Source: Sphingomonas chungangi (GTDB taxonomy: Bacteria; Pseudomonadota; Alphaproteobacteria; Sphingomonadales; Sphingomonadaceae). From it: a stretch of 64,000 nucleotides of DNA. The translations under genes were made by a program, and so were the position numbers. Position 1 is the stretch's first letter. The number at the start of each line of letters is the position of its first letter. The stretch lies in contig NZ_JACEIB010000003.1 of the NCBI RefSeq assembly GCF_013778325.1, positions 62,001 to 126,000 on the forward strand, written 5' to 3'. Below are positions 28,564 to 39,777 of this stretch, one piece after another. Under the pieces are notes generated by a model. It did not search any database. It saw only the letters and a list, made by a program, of their open reading frames with translations, and had not been told where the DNA came from.

Positions 28564-30311
28564 CGACGGCCACGATCGCACGCCCCGACCGGGTTCGGCT
28601 CGCCGACAAGCGCCAGCAATCGCTGGCGCTTGTGCATTTCCGGCTCATGGTGGTGATGCTGGTGTTCCTCGGCGTGGCCGCGGTGATCGCGATCAAGCTG
28701 ATCTTCTCGTCCATCTTCCTGAGCGGTTCGGCGCCGACCCCGGCGGGTGACGGTCTGCTGCCCGCGCGCGGCGACATCGTCGATCGCAACGGCGTGCCGC
28801 TGGCGCGCACGATCATGGCCTGGTCGATCGGCCTGCACCCGAACAAGCTGGTCAACGACCCGATGGAGGTCGCGCAGAAGCTCAACCAGCTGATGCCCGA
28901 GCACAGCGTCGCCGATTATTTCAACATGCTGCGATCGAAGAAGAATTTCATCTATCTGCGCCGCCGCGCGACGCCCGAGCTGGTTGCGCAGGCCAACGCG
29001 ATCGGCGAGCCGGCCATCGCGCTCGCGCAGGAGCCCGAGCGTCTCTACCCGCAGACCACGCTCGCCAGCCACGTGCTCGGCTGGACCGATATCGACGGGC
29101 GCGGCGTGTTCGGCATGGAGAAGGTGCTGAACAACCGCCTGCTCGATCCGAACCTGCGCGGCCAGCCGGTGCAGCTCTCGATCGACGCGCGCGTGCAGGC
29201 CGCTCTGGAGCAGGAATTGGGCGCCGCCCGCGACAAGTTCACCGCCGCCGCCGGATCGGGCATCGTCATGGACGTGCGCACCGGCGAGGTGCTGGCGATG
29301 GTCTCGCTGCCCGATTTCAACCCGAACGATCCGGGCGCGACCGACGTCGGCAACCTCAAGAACAACATGACCCAGTCGGTCTACGAGCTGGGCTCGACCT
29401 TCAAGGCGATCACGCTCGCCAACGGCATCGAGAGCGGCGTGATCAAGTCGATGGCGCAGAAGTACGATGCCACCGCGCCGCTCCAGGTCGGCCGCTTCAA
29501 GATCCACGACGAGGAGCCGGCGGGCCGCTGGCTGGACATCCCCGAGATGTTCACCAAGTCATCGAACATCGTCACCGCGCGCATCGCCGACGAACTCGGC
29601 CAGCAGCGCGAGACCGCGATGTTCGACAAGCTCGGCTTCAGCCATCCGCCCGAGATCGAGCTGACCGGCAAGGTGAAGCCGCTGTGGCCGCGCTACTGGG
29701 GCCGCACCACGACGATGACGGTGGGCTTCGGCCACGGCATCGCGGTGACGCCGCTCAACCTCGCCATCGCTTATTGTGCGCTGACCAACGGCGGCATCTA
29801 TCGGCCGGCGACGCTCTACAAGATCGGGCCGGAGCATCCCCTGAACCCGGGGCGCCGGGTGATCTCCGAATCGACCAGCGCGCGGATGCGCCAGCTGCTG
29901 CGCCTCGTCGTGCTGCCGGTCGCCGACGGCACCGGCAAGAAGGCCGACGTCCCCGGCTTCCGTCTCGGCGGCAAGACCGGCACCGCCGAGAAGGCGGCCG
30001 ACGGCGGTTACAACAAGAAGCTCAACGTCTCGACATTCGCCGGCGTCTTCCCGATGGACGACCCGAAATACATGGTGATGATGACGCTCGACGGCCCGCA
30101 CGCCACCGCCGACACCTATGGCTGGACGACGGCGGCCTGGGTGGTCGGCCCGGCGATGGGCCGCATGATCTCGCGTATCGGCCCGCTGCTGGGCGTGATC
30201 CCGGACGAGCGCCACGATGTCGACGAGAGCGAGCTGCTGCCGCTGATCTGGCATCCCGGTGTCTCCAAGAAACTGACCGGCGCCGCGGCCGCCAAGCATG
30301 ACAAGGATTGA
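28560..30311 (+). CDS. ftsI: Septal peptidoglycan transpeptidase FtsI (PBP3)
   Basis: The class B penicillin-binding protein that crosslinks septal peptidoglycan, with FtsW as glycosyltransferase partner. After one transmembrane helix (about residues 30-55) and the RGDIVDRNG dimerisation motif, the transpeptidase domain has S279 in STFK, S334-S335-N336 and K472-T473-G474. Length (583) is normal. GTG start overlaps the ftsL stop. It is the main target of septal beta-lactams. Confidence 0.97.
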   Translation: MTTATIARPDRVRLADKRQQSLALVHFRLMVVMLVFLGVAAVIAIKLIFSSIFLSGSAPTPAGDGLLPARGDIVDRNGVPLARTIMAWSIGLHPNKLVNDPMEVAQKLNQLMPEHSVADYFNMLRSKKNFIYLRRRATPELVAQANAIGEPAIALAQEPERLYPQTTLASHVLGWTDIDGRGVFGMEKVLNNRLLDPNLRGQPVQLSIDARVQAALEQELGAARDKFTAAAGSGIVMDVRTGEVLAMVSLPDFNPNDPGATDVGNLKNNMTQSVYELGSTFKAITLANGIESGVIKSMAQKYDATAPLQVGRFKIHDEEPAGRWLDIPEMFTKSSNIVTARIADELGQQRETAMFDKLGFSHPPEIELTGKVKPLWPRYWGRTTTMTVGFGHGIAVTPLNLAIAYCALTNGGIYRPATLYKIGPEHPLNPGRRVISESTSARMRQLLRLVVLPVADGTGKKADVPGFRLGGKTGTAEKAADGGYNKKLNVSTFAGVFPMDDPKYMVMMTLDGPHATADTYGWTTAAWVVGPAMGRMISRIGPLLGVIPDERHDVDESELLPLIWHPGVSKKLTGAAAAKHDKD

Positions 30312-30321
30312 TGGCAGGCTC

Positions 30322-31770
30322 ATGAAACTCGGTGCGTTGATCGGCGTGGATGCGGCAGGCGAGCAGGCGGAGGCGACTGTCACCGGCTGCGCGATCGATC
30401 ATCGCAAGGTCGCGCCCGGCACGGTGTTCGGTGCCTTCCGGGGGCTCGCGCGCAATGGCGAGGATTATATCGCGGGTGCTGTCGAGGCGGGCGCGGTCGC
30501 GGTGGTCGCACGGCCCGAAGCGAGCGTGCCGGCGGGCGTCGTCCACATCGCCGATGCCGAGCCGCGCCGTGCCTTCGCCCGGATCGCGGCGAAGTTCTTC
30601 GCGCCGTTCCCCGGCACGACCGTCGCCGTCACCGGCACCAACGGCAAGACCTCGACGGTGGAGATGGTCCGGCAGTTGTGGCGGATGCAGGGGCATCATG
30701 CCGCGTCGATCGGCACGCTCGGCGTCACCACCACCGACAGCGAGGGCAGGGCGCAGGCGGTCTCCACCGGCCTCACAACACCCGACATCGTGACCTTCCT
30801 CTCCAACATGGCGGGGCTGCGCCGGGAAGGGGTGACCAACGCCGCCTTCGAGGCCTCCAGCCACGGCCTCGCCCAGTTCCGCACCGAGGGGTTGCCGGTG
30901 AAGGTGGTGGGCTTCACCAACCTGAGCCGCGACCATCTCGATTATCACGGCACGATGGAGGCCTATCTCGAGGCCAAGCTGCGCCTCTTCTCCGAGGTGG
31001 TGGATCGCGACGGCAGCGCGGTGATCTGGGCCGACGATCCGGTCTCGGCGCGGGTGATGGACATCGCGCGGGAGCGCGGGCTGAAGCTGTTCACCGTCGG
31101 CACGAAGGGCGAGACGCTCAGGCTCGTCGAGCGCACGCCCACCCAGCTCGGCCAGACGCTGATGATCGAGGCGGAAAGCAAGGTCCACAAGGTCAACCTG
31201 CCGCTGATCGGCGCCTATCAGGCGGCCAACGCGCTGGTTGCGGCCGGTTTCGCGCTGGCGACGGGCGGAGCGCTCTCCGACGTGCTGGGCGGCCTCTCGC
31301 GCCTCCAGCCGGTGCGCGGGCGGCTGGAGCGGGCGGTGATCACGGCGAAGGGCGCGCCGGTCTATGTCGATTACGCGCACACGCCGGACGGGCTGCAGGC
31401 GGCGATCGAGGCGCTGAAGCCGCACGCGAAGGAGCGGCTGATCGTCGTGTTCGGCGCCGGCGGCGACCGCGACACCGGCAAGCGCCCGGAGATGGGCGCG
31501 ATCGCCGCGCGGATGGCGGACGTCGCCATCGTCACCGACGACAATCCCCGCACCGAGGACCCCGCGACGATCCGCTCCGCTATCATGGCCGCCGCACCGG
31601 GCGCGAGAGAGGTGGGCGACCGCCGCACCGCCATCGCCGCCGCCGTGGCGGAAGCGGGCGAGGGCGATGTCGTGCTGGTGGCGGGCAAGGGCCACGAGAC
31701 CGGCCAGATCGTCGGCGACATGGTGCTGCCGTTCGATGATGTCAGCGTAGCGCGTGAGGTGGCGGCGTGA
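30322..31770 (+). CDS. murE: UDP-MurNAc-L-Ala-D-Glu:meso-diaminopimelate ligase
   Basis: Adds meso-diaminopimelate to the peptidoglycan stem in the cytosol. The 482-residue ligase has GTNGKTST (P-loop), the DYAHTPDGL region and the specificity motif DDNPRTEDP; DNPR marks DAP rather than lysine, as expected for a Gram-negative wall. The ATG at 30322 follows GGCAGG; an upstream ATG at 30298 would overlap ftsI by 14 bases and lacks a ribosome site. The gap to murF holds a dispersed palindrome. Confidence 0.97.
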   Translation: MKLGALIGVDAAGEQAEATVTGCAIDHRKVAPGTVFGAFRGLARNGEDYIAGAVEAGAVAVVARPEASVPAGVVHIADAEPRRAFARIAAKFFAPFPGTTVAVTGTNGKTSTVEMVRQLWRMQGHHAASIGTLGVTTTDSEGRAQAVSTGLTTPDIVTFLSNMAGLRREGVTNAAFEASSHGLAQFRTEGLPVKVVGFTNLSRDHLDYHGTMEAYLEAKLRLFSEVVDRDGSAVIWADDPVSARVMDIARERGLKLFTVGTKGETLRLVERTPTQLGQTLMIEAESKVHKVNLPLIGAYQAANALVAAGFALATGGALSDVLGGLSRLQPVRGRLERAVITAKGAPVYVDYAHTPDGLQAAIEALKPHAKERLIVVFGAGGDRDTGKRPEMGAIAARMADVAIVTDDNPRTEDPATIRSAIMAAAPGAREVGDRRTAIAAAVAEAGEGDVVLVAGKGHETGQIVGDMVLPFDDVSVAREVAA

Positions 31771-31794
31771 GTGTGTTGGCCGCCTCGCCTGCAG

Positions 31795-31881
31795 CCCGTC
31801 CTTCGACTTCGCTCAGGACGAACCGGGGAGATTGCGTATGCCCCACGCACTCCGTTCGTCCTGGGCCTGTCGAAGGACGGG
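31795..31881. repeat. Dispersed palindrome between murE and murF
   Basis: Inverted arms CCCGTCCTTCGACTTCGCTC... and ...GTCGAAGGACGGG (87 bases in all) fill most of the 127-base murE-murF gap. The same element sits at 39471 and a relative at 58312. It keeps the murF frame open, so an annotated murF start could wrongly be drawn upstream of it. Confidence 0.85.
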
Positions 31882-31897
31882 CCACGGGCGGTGTCGC

Positions 31898-33271
31898 ATG
31901 AAGGCGCTGTGGACATCGGCCGCCATCGCCTCCGCCACCGGCGGCGAAGCCTCCGCCGACTTCCCGGTCTCGGGCGTCGCCTATGATTCGCGCGAGGTCG
32001 GGCCGGGCGACCTGTTCGTCGCGCTCAAGGGCGAGAGCACCGACGGCCACAAGTTCGTCGGCCAAGCCTACAAGCAGGGCGCGGCCGGCGTGCTCGTCTC
32101 CGATCCCGTCGAGGGGCCGCACGTCCGCGTCGCCGACACCACCGCCGCGCTGAACGCGCTCGGCGCTGCGTCGCGCGCCCGTACCGACGCGAGGATCATC
32201 GGTGTCACCGGATCGGTCGGCAAGACGGGCACCAAGGAGGCGCTCTGGGCCGCGCTCGATCGCGCGGTTCCGGGCAGGGCGCACCGCTCGGTGAAGAGCT
32301 ACAACAACCATGTCGGCGTGCCGCTGAGCCTGTCGCGCATGCCCGCCGACACGAAGTTCGGCGTGTTCGAGATGGGCATGAATCATGCGGGCGAGCTGGA
32401 CGCGCTGACCAGGCTGGTGCGGCCCCACGTCGCCCTCGTCACCGCCATCGCCCCGGCCCATTCCGCCTTCTTTTCGGGCGAGGAGGCGATCGCCGACGCC
32501 AAGGGCGAGATCTTCCGCGGTCTCGAGCCGGGCGGCACCGCGATCGTGCCCTTCGACAGCCCGCATTACGAGCGCCTGCGCGCCGCCGCCGAGCCCTATG
32601 CGACGACGGTCCTCAGCTTCGGGCGCGGCAAAGGCGCGGACGTGCGCGCCAACGAGGCGGTGCGCGGTATCGCCGGCACTTTGGTCAACGCCACGCTGCC
32701 GACCGGCCAGCTGACCTTCACCATCGGCCTGCCCGGCGAGCATTGGGTGTCCAACGCGCTCGCCGTGCTGGCGGCGGTCGAGGCGGCGGGCGGCGATCTC
32801 GCGGCGGCGGGCCTCGCGCTCGCCGAGATGGCGGGCCTGCCGGGGCGCGGCGCGCGGCGTGCCGTCCGCCTCCACAATGGCGAGGCGCTGATCATCGATG
32901 AGAGCTACAACGCCAACCCCGCCTCGATGGCAGCGACGATCCGCGAGCTGGGGCAGGAGAAGGCCAGCCGCCGCATCGCTCTGCTCGGCGAGATGCGCGA
33001 GCTGGGCGAGGGATCGGCCGCCTATCACGCCGCGCTCGCCGATCCGCTGATCGCGGCGGGCGCCGATCCGGTCATCCTCGTCGGCGAAGGCATGACGCCA
33101 CTCGCCGAATCGCTTGCGGGCCGCGCCCATGTCGAGCATGTGCCCGACGCCGCGACCGCGCGCGAACGGCTGGAGCAGATGCTCCGCCCCGGTGACGCGG
33201 TGCTCGTCAAGGGTTCCAACGCCATCGGGCTTGCCCGCGTCGTCTCGGCGCTGGCGGGAGAATTTGCGTAA
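31898..33271 (+). CDS. murF: UDP-MurNAc-tripeptide:D-Ala-D-Ala ligase
   Basis: Adds the D-Ala-D-Ala dipeptide to complete the UDP-MurNAc-pentapeptide. The 457-residue ligase begins [16 protein letters not shown] and has [13 protein letters not shown] (P-loop), [10 protein letters not shown] and [11 protein letters not shown], all family signatures. The start at 31898 excludes the repeat-derived frame before it. Its stop overlaps mraY in TAATG. Confidence 0.97.
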   Translation: MKALWTSAAIASATGGEASADFPVSGVAYDSREVGPGDLFVALKGESTDGHKFVGQAYKQGAAGVLVSDPVEGPHVRVADTTAALNALGAASRARTDARIIGVTGSVGKTGTKEALWAALDRAVPGRAHRSVKSYNNHVGVPLSLSRMPADTKFGVFEMGMNHAGELDALTRLVRPHVALVTAIAPAHSAFFSGEEAIADAKGEIFRGLEPGGTAIVPFDSPHYERLRAAAEPYATTVLSFGRGKGADVRANEAVRGIAGTLVNATLPTGQLTFTIGLPGEHWVSNALAVLAAVEAAGGDLAAAGLALAEMAGLPGRGARRAVRLHNGEALIIDESYNANPASMAATIRELGQEKASRRIALLGEMRELGEGSAAYHAALADPLIAAGADPVILVGEGMTPLAESLAGRAHVEHVPDAATARERLEQMLRPGDAVLVKGSNAIGLARVVSALAGEFA

Positions 33272-34344
33272 TGCTGTATCTGCTGGCCAGCCATCTGGGT
33301 TTCCCCCATGCGCTGAACCTGATCCGCTACATCACCTTCCGCGCCGGCGCCGCCGCGCTGACTGCGCTGTTCCTCGGCCTGTTCATCGGCCCGCGCTTCA
33401 TCAACTATCTGCGCGTGCGCCAGGGCAAGGGCCAGCCGATCCGGCTCGACGGCCCGCAGACCCACCTCGCCAAGCGCGGGACGCCGACCATGGGCGGGCT
33501 GATGATCCTGACCGCGCTGGTCGTGTCGATGCTGCTGTGGATGGACCTCACCAACCGCTACACCTGGGCGGTGCTGTTCGTGACATTGGGCTTCGGCGCG
33601 ATCGGCTTCCTCGACGATTACGACAAGGTGAAGAAGCGCAGCCACAAGGGTGTTTCCGGCAAGGTACGGTTGCTGTTCGAGTTCATGATCGCCGGCATCG
33701 CCAGCTGGATCCTGGTGACGATGGGCGGCAACACCCACCTCTACGTGCCCTTCTACAACGGGCCGGTGATCGATCTCTCCTACGGCTACATCCTGTTCGC
33801 CGCCTTCACGATCGTCGCGTTCGGCAATGCGGTGAACCTGACCGACGGGCTGGACGGCCTCGCCACCATGCCGGTGATCATCGCCTGCCTGGCCTTCTTC
33901 GTGATCTCCTACCTCGTCGGCAACGCCAAGTTCGCGGCCTATCTCGGCATCCCGCACGTGCCGGGGGCTGCAGACCTGCCGATCATCTGCGCGGCGATCA
34001 TCGGCGCGGGACTCGCCTTCCTGTGGTTCAACGCGCCGCCCGCCGCCGTCTTCATGGGCGACACCGGCAGCCTCGCGCTGGGCGGCGCGATCGGCACCAT
34101 CGCGGTCGCCTGCCATCACGAGATCGTGCTGGGCATCGTCGGCGGGCTGTTCGTGGTGGAGGCGATGAGCGTCATCATCCAGGTGTTCTTCTACAAGCGC
34201 ACCGGCAAGCGCGTGTTCAAGATGGCGCCGATCCACCACCATTTCGAGCAGATCGGCTGGTCCGAGCCGACCGTGGTGATCCGCTTCTGGATCGTCGCCT
34301 TCATCCTCGCGCTGGCGGGCCTCGCCACGCTGAAGCTGCGGTGA
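33271..34344 (+). CDS. mraY: Phospho-MurNAc-pentapeptide translocase MraY
   Basis: Transfers phospho-MurNAc-pentapeptide to undecaprenyl phosphate, making lipid I, in the inner membrane. The 357-residue protein has about ten transmembrane helices and the family motifs [24 protein letters not shown] and the loop HHHFE near the C-terminus. Normal length and order. Confidence 0.97.
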   Translation: MLYLLASHLGFPHALNLIRYITFRAGAAALTALFLGLFIGPRFINYLRVRQGKGQPIRLDGPQTHLAKRGTPTMGGLMILTALVVSMLLWMDLTNRYTWAVLFVTLGFGAIGFLDDYDKVKKRSHKGVSGKVRLLFEFMIAGIASWILVTMGGNTHLYVPFYNGPVIDLSYGYILFAAFTIVAFGNAVNLTDGLDGLATMPVIIACLAFFVISYLVGNAKFAAYLGIPHVPGAADLPIICAAIIGAGLAFLWFNAPPAAVFMGDTGSLALGGAIGTIAVACHHEIVLGIVGGLFVVEAMSVIIQVFFYKRTGKRVFKMAPIHHHFEQIGWSEPTVVIRFWIVAFILALAGLATLKLR

Positions 34345-35687
34345 TCGTCTCCCCCGCCTTTGCCGGCAAACGCTATGCGGTGCTGGGCCTCGCGCGGTCG
34401 GGGCTGGCGACCGCATTGTCGCTCGTCGCGAGCGGGGCGGAGGTGACGGCGTGGGATTCGGACGAGGCCAAGTGCGCCATCGCGCCGGCCGGCGTGACGC
34501 TGGGCGATCCGATGGAGATCGATCTCGCCGGCTTCGACGGCATCGTCGTGTCGCCGGGCGTGCCGCTCAACACGCATCCGATCGCGGCCCGCGCCAAGGC
34601 GGCGGGCGTGCCGGTCATCGGCGATATCGAGCTGTTCGCGCAGGCCCGTGCCTCGCTACCGGAGCACAAGGTCGTCGCGATCACCGGCACCAACGGCAAG
34701 TCGACCACCACCGCGCTGATCCACCATACCCTCGAGACGGCGGGCGTGCCGACGACGCTCGGCGGCAATATCGGCCTGCCGATCCTCGGGCAGGAGCCGC
34801 TGCCGGCCGGTGGCGTCTACGTGCTGGAGCTGTCGAGCTTCCAGATCGACCTGACCTTCACCCTCGACGCCGACGTCGCGGTGCTGACCAACATCACCCC
34901 GGATCATCTCGATCGCTATGAGGATTTCCAAGCCTACATCCGATCGAAATGGCGGCTCTTCGAGATGCAATCGGAGGGGCATGTCGGCGTCTTCAACGAC
35001 GAAGACCCCGAGGTATGGGCTTTGCTCGATCGGGTCGATCTTGGAGAGCTAACCTACCGAGGCTCTGATCTTCGTTATAGGAGCGATATCATCACGAGCG
35101 GCCGTTGGCCGACTGATGGTGAAAGAGGTTCACTGCAGAAGTTTCTGCCGTCTCTTCAGGGGCCGCACAATGCGAGCAATGCGGCAATGGCGTTCGTCGC
35201 GGCGAAGCAACTCGTCGATGACGAAGAGCTTATCATACGGGCGATGATGTCGTTCGCGGGCCTCCCCCACCGCATGCAGCGCGTGGCCGAGATCGACGGC
35301 GTGCTCTACGTCAACGACAGCAAGGCGACCAACGCCACCTCCACCGCGCCCGCGCTCGGCGCCTATCCGCGCATCCACTGGATCCTCGGCGGCCGGCGCA
35401 AGACCGACGATCTCGATGCCTGCAAGCCCTTTTACGGCCATGTGATCTCCGCCTGGACGATCGGCGAGGCGGCGGAGCTGTTCGAGCGCATCCTGCTCGA
35501 ATCCGGCATCCATGCGCGCAATGTCGGCACGCTGAACGCTGCGGTGAAGCAGGCCGCCCAGATCGCGCGGCCGGGCGAGGTGGTGCTGCTCTCGCCCGCC
35601 TGCGCCTCCTACGACCAGTTCCGGGATTACGAGGCGCGCGGCGACGCTTTCCGCGCGGCGGTGTCTATGCTGGGGAGCGAGGCATGA
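34341..35687 (+). CDS. murD: UDP-MurNAc-L-alanine:D-glutamate ligase
   Basis: Adds D-glutamate to UDP-MurNAc-L-alanine. The 448-residue ligase has [17 protein letters not shown] (P-loop), [15 protein letters not shown] and [11 protein letters not shown]. The GTG at 34341 overlaps the mraY stop. Between about 34970 and 35260 codon use shifts: AGG, AGA, ATA, and TTA/T-ending codons appear and local GC falls to 50-55%, while the protein stays aligned to the family (HNASNAAMA). That suggests replacement of a segment by recombination. Confidence 0.97.
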   Translation: MIVSPAFAGKRYAVLGLARSGLATALSLVASGAEVTAWDSDEAKCAIAPAGVTLGDPMEIDLAGFDGIVVSPGVPLNTHPIAARAKAAGVPVIGDIELFAQARASLPEHKVVAITGTNGKSTTTALIHHTLETAGVPTTLGGNIGLPILGQEPLPAGGVYVLELSSFQIDLTFTLDADVAVLTNITPDHLDRYEDFQAYIRSKWRLFEMQSEGHVGVFNDEDPEVWALLDRVDLGELTYRGSDLRYRSDIITSGRWPTDGERGSLQKFLPSLQGPHNASNAAMAFVAAKQLVDDEELIIRAMMSFAGLPHRMQRVAEIDGVLYVNDSKATNATSTAPALGAYPRIHWILGGRRKTDDLDACKPFYGHVISAWTIGEAAELFERILLESGIHARNVGTLNAAVKQAAQIARPGEVVLLSPACASYDQFRDYEARGDAFRAAVSMLGSEA

Positions 35688-36895
35688 AGATGGACGCCGT
35701 TCCGCGCCGGGGCCGGTTCCGCCGGGGCAAGCCGCCGAGGCTCGGCCGCGCCGACCGCTCGGCGCTCGGCCGCTGGTTCTGGGAGATCGATCTCGTCCTG
35801 CTCGCTTTGGTGACGGTGCTGATCGGCATCGGCCTGATCGCCGTCGCCGCCGCGTCGCCTGCGGCGGGCGTGCGCTATTCGGACGGCGCGGTGCAGTTCC
35901 CGCCGTTGTATTATTTCTACAAGCAGGTGATGTGGCTGGGCGTCGGCATCCCGGTGATGTTCGTCACCTCGATGCTGCCCAAGTCGATGGCGCGGCGGCT
36001 GTGCCTGATCGGCGCGGCGGTGTTCATCCTCGCGCTGGCGCTGACCCCGTTCCTCGGCCACCAGGTCAACGGCGCGCGGCGCTGGATCGGGACGGGCGGG
36101 GCGCAGCTCCAGCCGTCCGAATTCCTCAAGCCGCTCTATGTCGTGGCGATGGCGTGGCTGTTCTCCTTGAAGCAGCATGACCGCTCGCTGCCGGTGGTGC
36201 CGATCAGCTTCGTGGTGACGGCGGTGATCGCCGGCTTCCTGATGAAGCAGCCCGATTTCGGCCAGACCGTGATGTTCCTGCTGATGTGGACGGCGATCCT
36301 CACCCTGTCGGGCGCGCCGATGAAGGGCCTCGCCATCCTCGCCGGATCCGGCATCGCGGTGGTCGTGCTGGCCTATCTCTTCTATCCGGTGGCGCATCTG
36401 CGCATCGACAACTTCCTGTTCCAGACCGGCGACACCTATCAGGTGGACAGCGCGCGGCGCACGCTACTGCACGGCGGCCTGTTCGGCGTCGGGCCGGGGG
36501 CCGGGACGATGAAGTTCAAGCTGCCCGAGCCGCATACCGACTATATCTTCTCGGTGATCGGCGAGGAATTCGGCCTGATCGCCTGCATCGCCATCGCCGC
36601 GCTCTATGCCGCGATCATGGTGCGCGTGTTCGTGAAATTGCTCGACGAGGAGGACCAGTTCATCCTGCTCGCCGCCGCCGGCCTCGCCACGCAATTCGGC
36701 GCGCAGGCGATCATCAACATGGCGGTGAACGTGCAGCTGGCGCCGTCCAAGGGCATGACCCTGCCGTTCATCTCCTACGGCGGATCGTCGATGATCGCGC
36801 TGTCGATGGGCTTCGGCTTGCTGCTGGCATTCACGCGCCGGAACCCGTATCTCACCCGGTCCCCCTATGTCGTGACCTGGAACAAGGCCCGGTGA
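35684..36895 (+). CDS. ftsW: Septal peptidoglycan glycosyltransferase FtsW
   Basis: A SEDS-family polymerase that makes septal glycan strands together with FtsI. The 403-residue protein has a basic cytosolic N-terminus ([15 protein letters not shown]) and about ten transmembrane helices, with [38 protein letters not shown] and the late PFISYGGSS. The last motif and the periplasmic Asp region mark SEDS proteins. ATGA overlap with murD and GTGA overlap with murG. Confidence 0.95.
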   Translation: MKMDAVPRRGRFRRGKPPRLGRADRSALGRWFWEIDLVLLALVTVLIGIGLIAVAAASPAAGVRYSDGAVQFPPLYYFYKQVMWLGVGIPVMFVTSMLPKSMARRLCLIGAAVFILALALTPFLGHQVNGARRWIGTGGAQLQPSEFLKPLYVVAMAWLFSLKQHDRSLPVVPISFVVTAVIAGFLMKQPDFGQTVMFLLMWTAILTLSGAPMKGLAILAGSGIAVVVLAYLFYPVAHLRIDNFLFQTGDTYQVDSARRTLLHGGLFGVGPGAGTMKFKLPEPHTDYIFSVIGEEFGLIACIAIAALYAAIMVRVFVKLLDEEDQFILLAAAGLATQFGAQAIINMAVNVQLAPSKGMTLPFISYGGSSMIALSMGFGLLLAFTRRNPYLTRSPYVVTWNKAR

Positions 36896-38025
36896 AGCGC
36901 ACCTTCCTTCTCGCCGCCGGCGGCACCGGCGGCCACATGATCCCGGCCCACGCGCTCGCCGAGGAACTGATGCAGCGTGGCCACAAGGTCGTGCTGGTGA
37001 CGGACGATCGCGGTGCGCGCATCCCCGGGCTGTTCAAGGGTGTCGAGGTTCATGTGCTGCCTGCCGGCCGGATCGGCGGCGGCATCCGGACCTGGATCAG
37101 CGCCGGCGCCATGATCCTGCAGGGCCGCAAGGCCGCGAAGGCGCTGATCCGCCAGTACGAGCCGTCCGCCGCGATCGGGTTCGGCGGTTATCCGGCGTTG
37201 CCGACCCTGCTGGCGTCGCTCGGCGAGAAGGTGCCGACCGCGCTCCACGAGCAGAATGCCGTGCTCGGCCGCGTCAACCGCCTGCTCGCGCGCTTCGTGA
37301 AGGTGCTGGCGACCGCCTACCATCAGGTCGATCGCGTGCCCAAGGGCATCGAGCCGGTGATCGTCGGCAACCCCGTCCGCGCCGAAATCCTCGCGCTGCG
37401 CGACCAGCCTTATCCGCCGCTCACCGGGGAGGGCGTGTTCCGCCTGCTCGTCACCGGCGGATCGCAGGGCGCCTCCGTCCTCTCCACCGTCGTGCCGGAC
37501 GCGCTCGGCCTGCTCCCCATCGCGCTGCGCCAGCGGCTACAGGTCACGCAGCAGTGCCGCCCCGAGGACATCGACAAGGTCCGCGCCCGCTATGCCGAGC
37601 TCGACATCCCCGCCGACCTCGCCACCTATCTCGGCGACTTGCCCGAGCGGCTGGGCTGGAGCCACCTGTTCGTCGGCCGCTCCGGCGCGTCGACCATCGC
37701 CGAGCTGACCGCCGCCGGCCGCCCCGCCATCCTCGTGCCGCTGCCGTCGGCGATGGACGACCACCAGACCGCCAATGCCCGCGAAATGGCGGCGACCGGC
37801 GGCGCCACCTCGATCCCGCAATCGAAGTTCACTCCGCAGCAGCTCGCCAAGCAGATGCAGAAGATGGCGCTGGAGCCCGGCGCTCTCGCCACCGCTGCCG
37901 CCCGCGCCCGCGATGCGGGATACCCCCAAGCCACGCAGGCGCTCGCCGATCTGGTCGAGAGCCTCGCCGGCCCCACCCCGGCCCCCGTCGGGCCGGCACC
38001 AACGTTCAAGGAAGCACTCGCGTGA
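36892..38025 (+). CDS. murG: UDP-GlcNAc:lipid I N-acetylglucosaminyltransferase MurG
   Basis: Adds GlcNAc to lipid I to make lipid II on the cytosolic membrane face. The 377-residue GT-B enzyme shows [41 protein letters not shown], and [12 protein letters not shown] with [10 protein letters not shown]. The C-terminal tail ([18 protein letters not shown]) is a short extension. GTG start overlaps ftsW. Confidence 0.97.
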   Translation: MKRTFLLAAGGTGGHMIPAHALAEELMQRGHKVVLVTDDRGARIPGLFKGVEVHVLPAGRIGGGIRTWISAGAMILQGRKAAKALIRQYEPSAAIGFGGYPALPTLLASLGEKVPTALHEQNAVLGRVNRLLARFVKVLATAYHQVDRVPKGIEPVIVGNPVRAEILALRDQPYPPLTGEGVFRLLVTGGSQGASVLSTVVPDALGLLPIALRQRLQVTQQCRPEDIDKVRARYAELDIPADLATYLGDLPERLGWSHLFVGRSGASTIAELTAAGRPAILVPLPSAMDDHQTANAREMAATGGATSIPQSKFTPQQLAKQMQKMALEPGALATAAARARDAGYPQATQALADLVESLAGPTPAPVGPAPTFKEALA

Positions 38026-39449
38026 AGGGCGTCGCCACCGACATCGGCACCATCCATTTCATCGGCATCGGCGGCATCGGCATGTCGGGCATCGCCGAGG
38101 TGATGCACAATCTCGGCTATACCGTGCAGGGATCCGACGTGGCCGAGGGCTATGTCGTCGAAGGCCTGCGCAAGCGCGGCATCAAGGTGATGATCGGCCA
38201 CGACGCGGCCAATCTCGGCGATGCGGCGGTGGTCGTCACCTCCACCGCGATCAAGCGCGGCAATCCCGAGGTCGAGCGCGCGCTGGAAGAGCGCATCCCC
38301 GTCGTCCGCCGCGCCGAGATGCTGGCCGAGCTGATGCGGCTGAAATCCACCGTCGCGGTGGCCGGCACCCACGGCAAGACCACCACCACCTCGATGGTCG
38401 CGGCCCTGCTCGACGCGGGCGGGGTGGACCCGACCGTGATCAACGGCGGCATCATCAACAGCTACGGCTCCAACGCACGGCTGGGCGCGTCCGACTGGAT
38501 GGTGGTGGAGGCCGACGAGAGCGACGGCAGCTTCCTGCGCCTCGACGGCACCTATGCGATCGTCACCAACATCGATCCCGAGCATCTCGACCATTACGGC
38601 TCGTTCGATGCGGTGAAGGACGCCTTCGTCGAGTTCGTCGAGAACGTGCCCTTCTACGGCGCGGCCCTGCTCTGCCTCGATCACCCGGAAGTGCAGAAGA
38701 TCATCCCGCGCGTGCGCGATCGCCGCGTCGTCACCTACGGGTTCAGCGCGCAGGCCGACGTGCGCGGCGTCAACGTCACCCCGATCCCCGGCGGCAACCG
38801 CTTCGAGACGATCATCCGCCACCGCGACGGCACCAGCCGGTCGATCGAGGGGATCGAGCTGCCGATGCCCGGCCGCCACAACGTCTCCAACGCGCTCGCC
38901 GCGATCGGCGTGGCGCTGGAATTGGGCGTCAAGGACGAGGTGATCCGCACCGGCTTCGCCAAGTTCGGCGGCGTCAAGCGGCGCTTCACCAAGGTGGGCG
39001 AGACGGGCGGCGCGACGATCATCGACGATTATGGCCACCATCCGGTCGAGATCCGCGCGGTGCTGTCGGCGGCGCGCGAGGGCGCGGAGGGTCGCGTGAT
39101 CGCGGTCGCCCAGCCGCACCGCTTCACGCGGCTCCACGATCTGATGGAGGAGTTCCAGGGCGCGTTCAACGATGCCGACATGGTCTATGTCGCGCCCGTC
39201 TATGCGGCGGGCGAGCAGCCGATCGAGGGTGTCGATGCGGCGGCGCTGGTCGCGGGCCTGCGCATGCGCGGCCATCGCTCGGCCAACGAGATCGCCGGGG
39301 CCGATGCGCTGGCGAAGGAACTGGCGGGCGTGCTCAAGCCCAAGGACATGGTGATCTGCCTCGGCGCCGGCGACATCACCAAATGGGCCGCCGGGCTTGC
39401 GACCGCCATCGAGGCGGAGCGCGCGAAAGTGGCGGAGCCGGCCGAGTGA
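38022..39449 (+). CDS. murC: UDP-MurNAc:L-alanine ligase
   Basis: First of the Mur ligases: adds L-alanine to UDP-MurNAc. The 475-residue protein has [43 protein letters not shown] and DDYGHHPVE. Normal length. GTG start overlaps murG. The following gap holds a dispersed palindrome instead of a coupled start. Confidence 0.97.
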   Translation: MKGVATDIGTIHFIGIGGIGMSGIAEVMHNLGYTVQGSDVAEGYVVEGLRKRGIKVMIGHDAANLGDAAVVVTSTAIKRGNPEVERALEERIPVVRRAEMLAELMRLKSTVAVAGTHGKTTTTSMVAALLDAGGVDPTVINGGIINSYGSNARLGASDWMVVEADESDGSFLRLDGTYAIVTNIDPEHLDHYGSFDAVKDAFVEFVENVPFYGAALLCLDHPEVQKIIPRVRDRRVVTYGFSAQADVRGVNVTPIPGGNRFETIIRHRDGTSRSIEGIELPMPGRHNVSNALAAIGVALELGVKDEVIRTGFAKFGGVKRRFTKVGETGGATIIDDYGHHPVEIRAVLSAAREGAEGRVIAVAQPHRFTRLHDLMEEFQGAFNDADMVYVAPVYAAGEQPIEGVDAAALVAGLRMRGHRSANEIAGADALAKELAGVLKPKDMVICLGAGDITKWAAGLATAIEAERAKVAEPAE

Positions 39450-39470
39450 CCACGCTCACCGTCCACACTC

Positions 39471-39551
39471 CGTTCGTCCTGAGCGAAGTCGAAGGACGGG
39501 CCGCAGGCGCCGCGCTTGCAGCCCGCACTTCGACTTCGCTCAGTGCGAACG
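39471..39551. repeat. Dispersed palindrome after murC
   Basis: Arms CGTTCGTCCTGAGCGAAGTC... and ...GACTTCGCTCAGTGCGAACG. It shares the GTTCGTCCTGAGCGAAGTC core with the element at 31795 (in opposite orientation) and fills most of the 124-base gap between murC and the 67-residue gene. Confidence 0.85.
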
Positions 39552-39573
39552 GTGTATTTGTGGGGACGGTGGC

Positions 39574-39777
39574 ATGAGTGAACGCCACCCCTTCATGGGT
39601 TTCATCGCCTTTCAGGAAGAGGTGCTGCGCTTCCAGCAGCGCCAGCTCGACCTGATGCAGACCGCGATGAAGGCCGGGCAGGACGGCATCGCCTTCCAAA
39701 AGGCGGCGCACGATGCCGCCATGTCCGGCGTGAAGGCGTGGGAAAGCTGGATCGCGCTGTGGAGCCCCAAGGCGTGA
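39574..39777 (+). CDS. Small conserved dcw-cluster protein of unknown function (67 aa)
   Basis: A helical soluble protein (MSERHPFMGFIAFQEEV, then RFQQRQLDLMQTAMKAG) with amphipathic stretches and no signal or membrane helix. GGGACGGTGGC precedes the ATG. Its stop overlaps the GTG of murB (GTGA), so it is translated with murB. Location and coupling suggest a structural or regulatory role in wall synthesis; that is inference. Confidence 0.7.
   Translation: MSERHPFMGFIAFQEEVLRFQQRQLDLMQTAMKAGQDGIAFQKAAHDAAMSGVKAWESWIALWSPKA

Noticed and set aside
31754-31897. Longer start for murF through the palindrome
   Set aside because: The added residues are the translated repeat and no ribosome site precedes them; the MKALWTS start fits the family.
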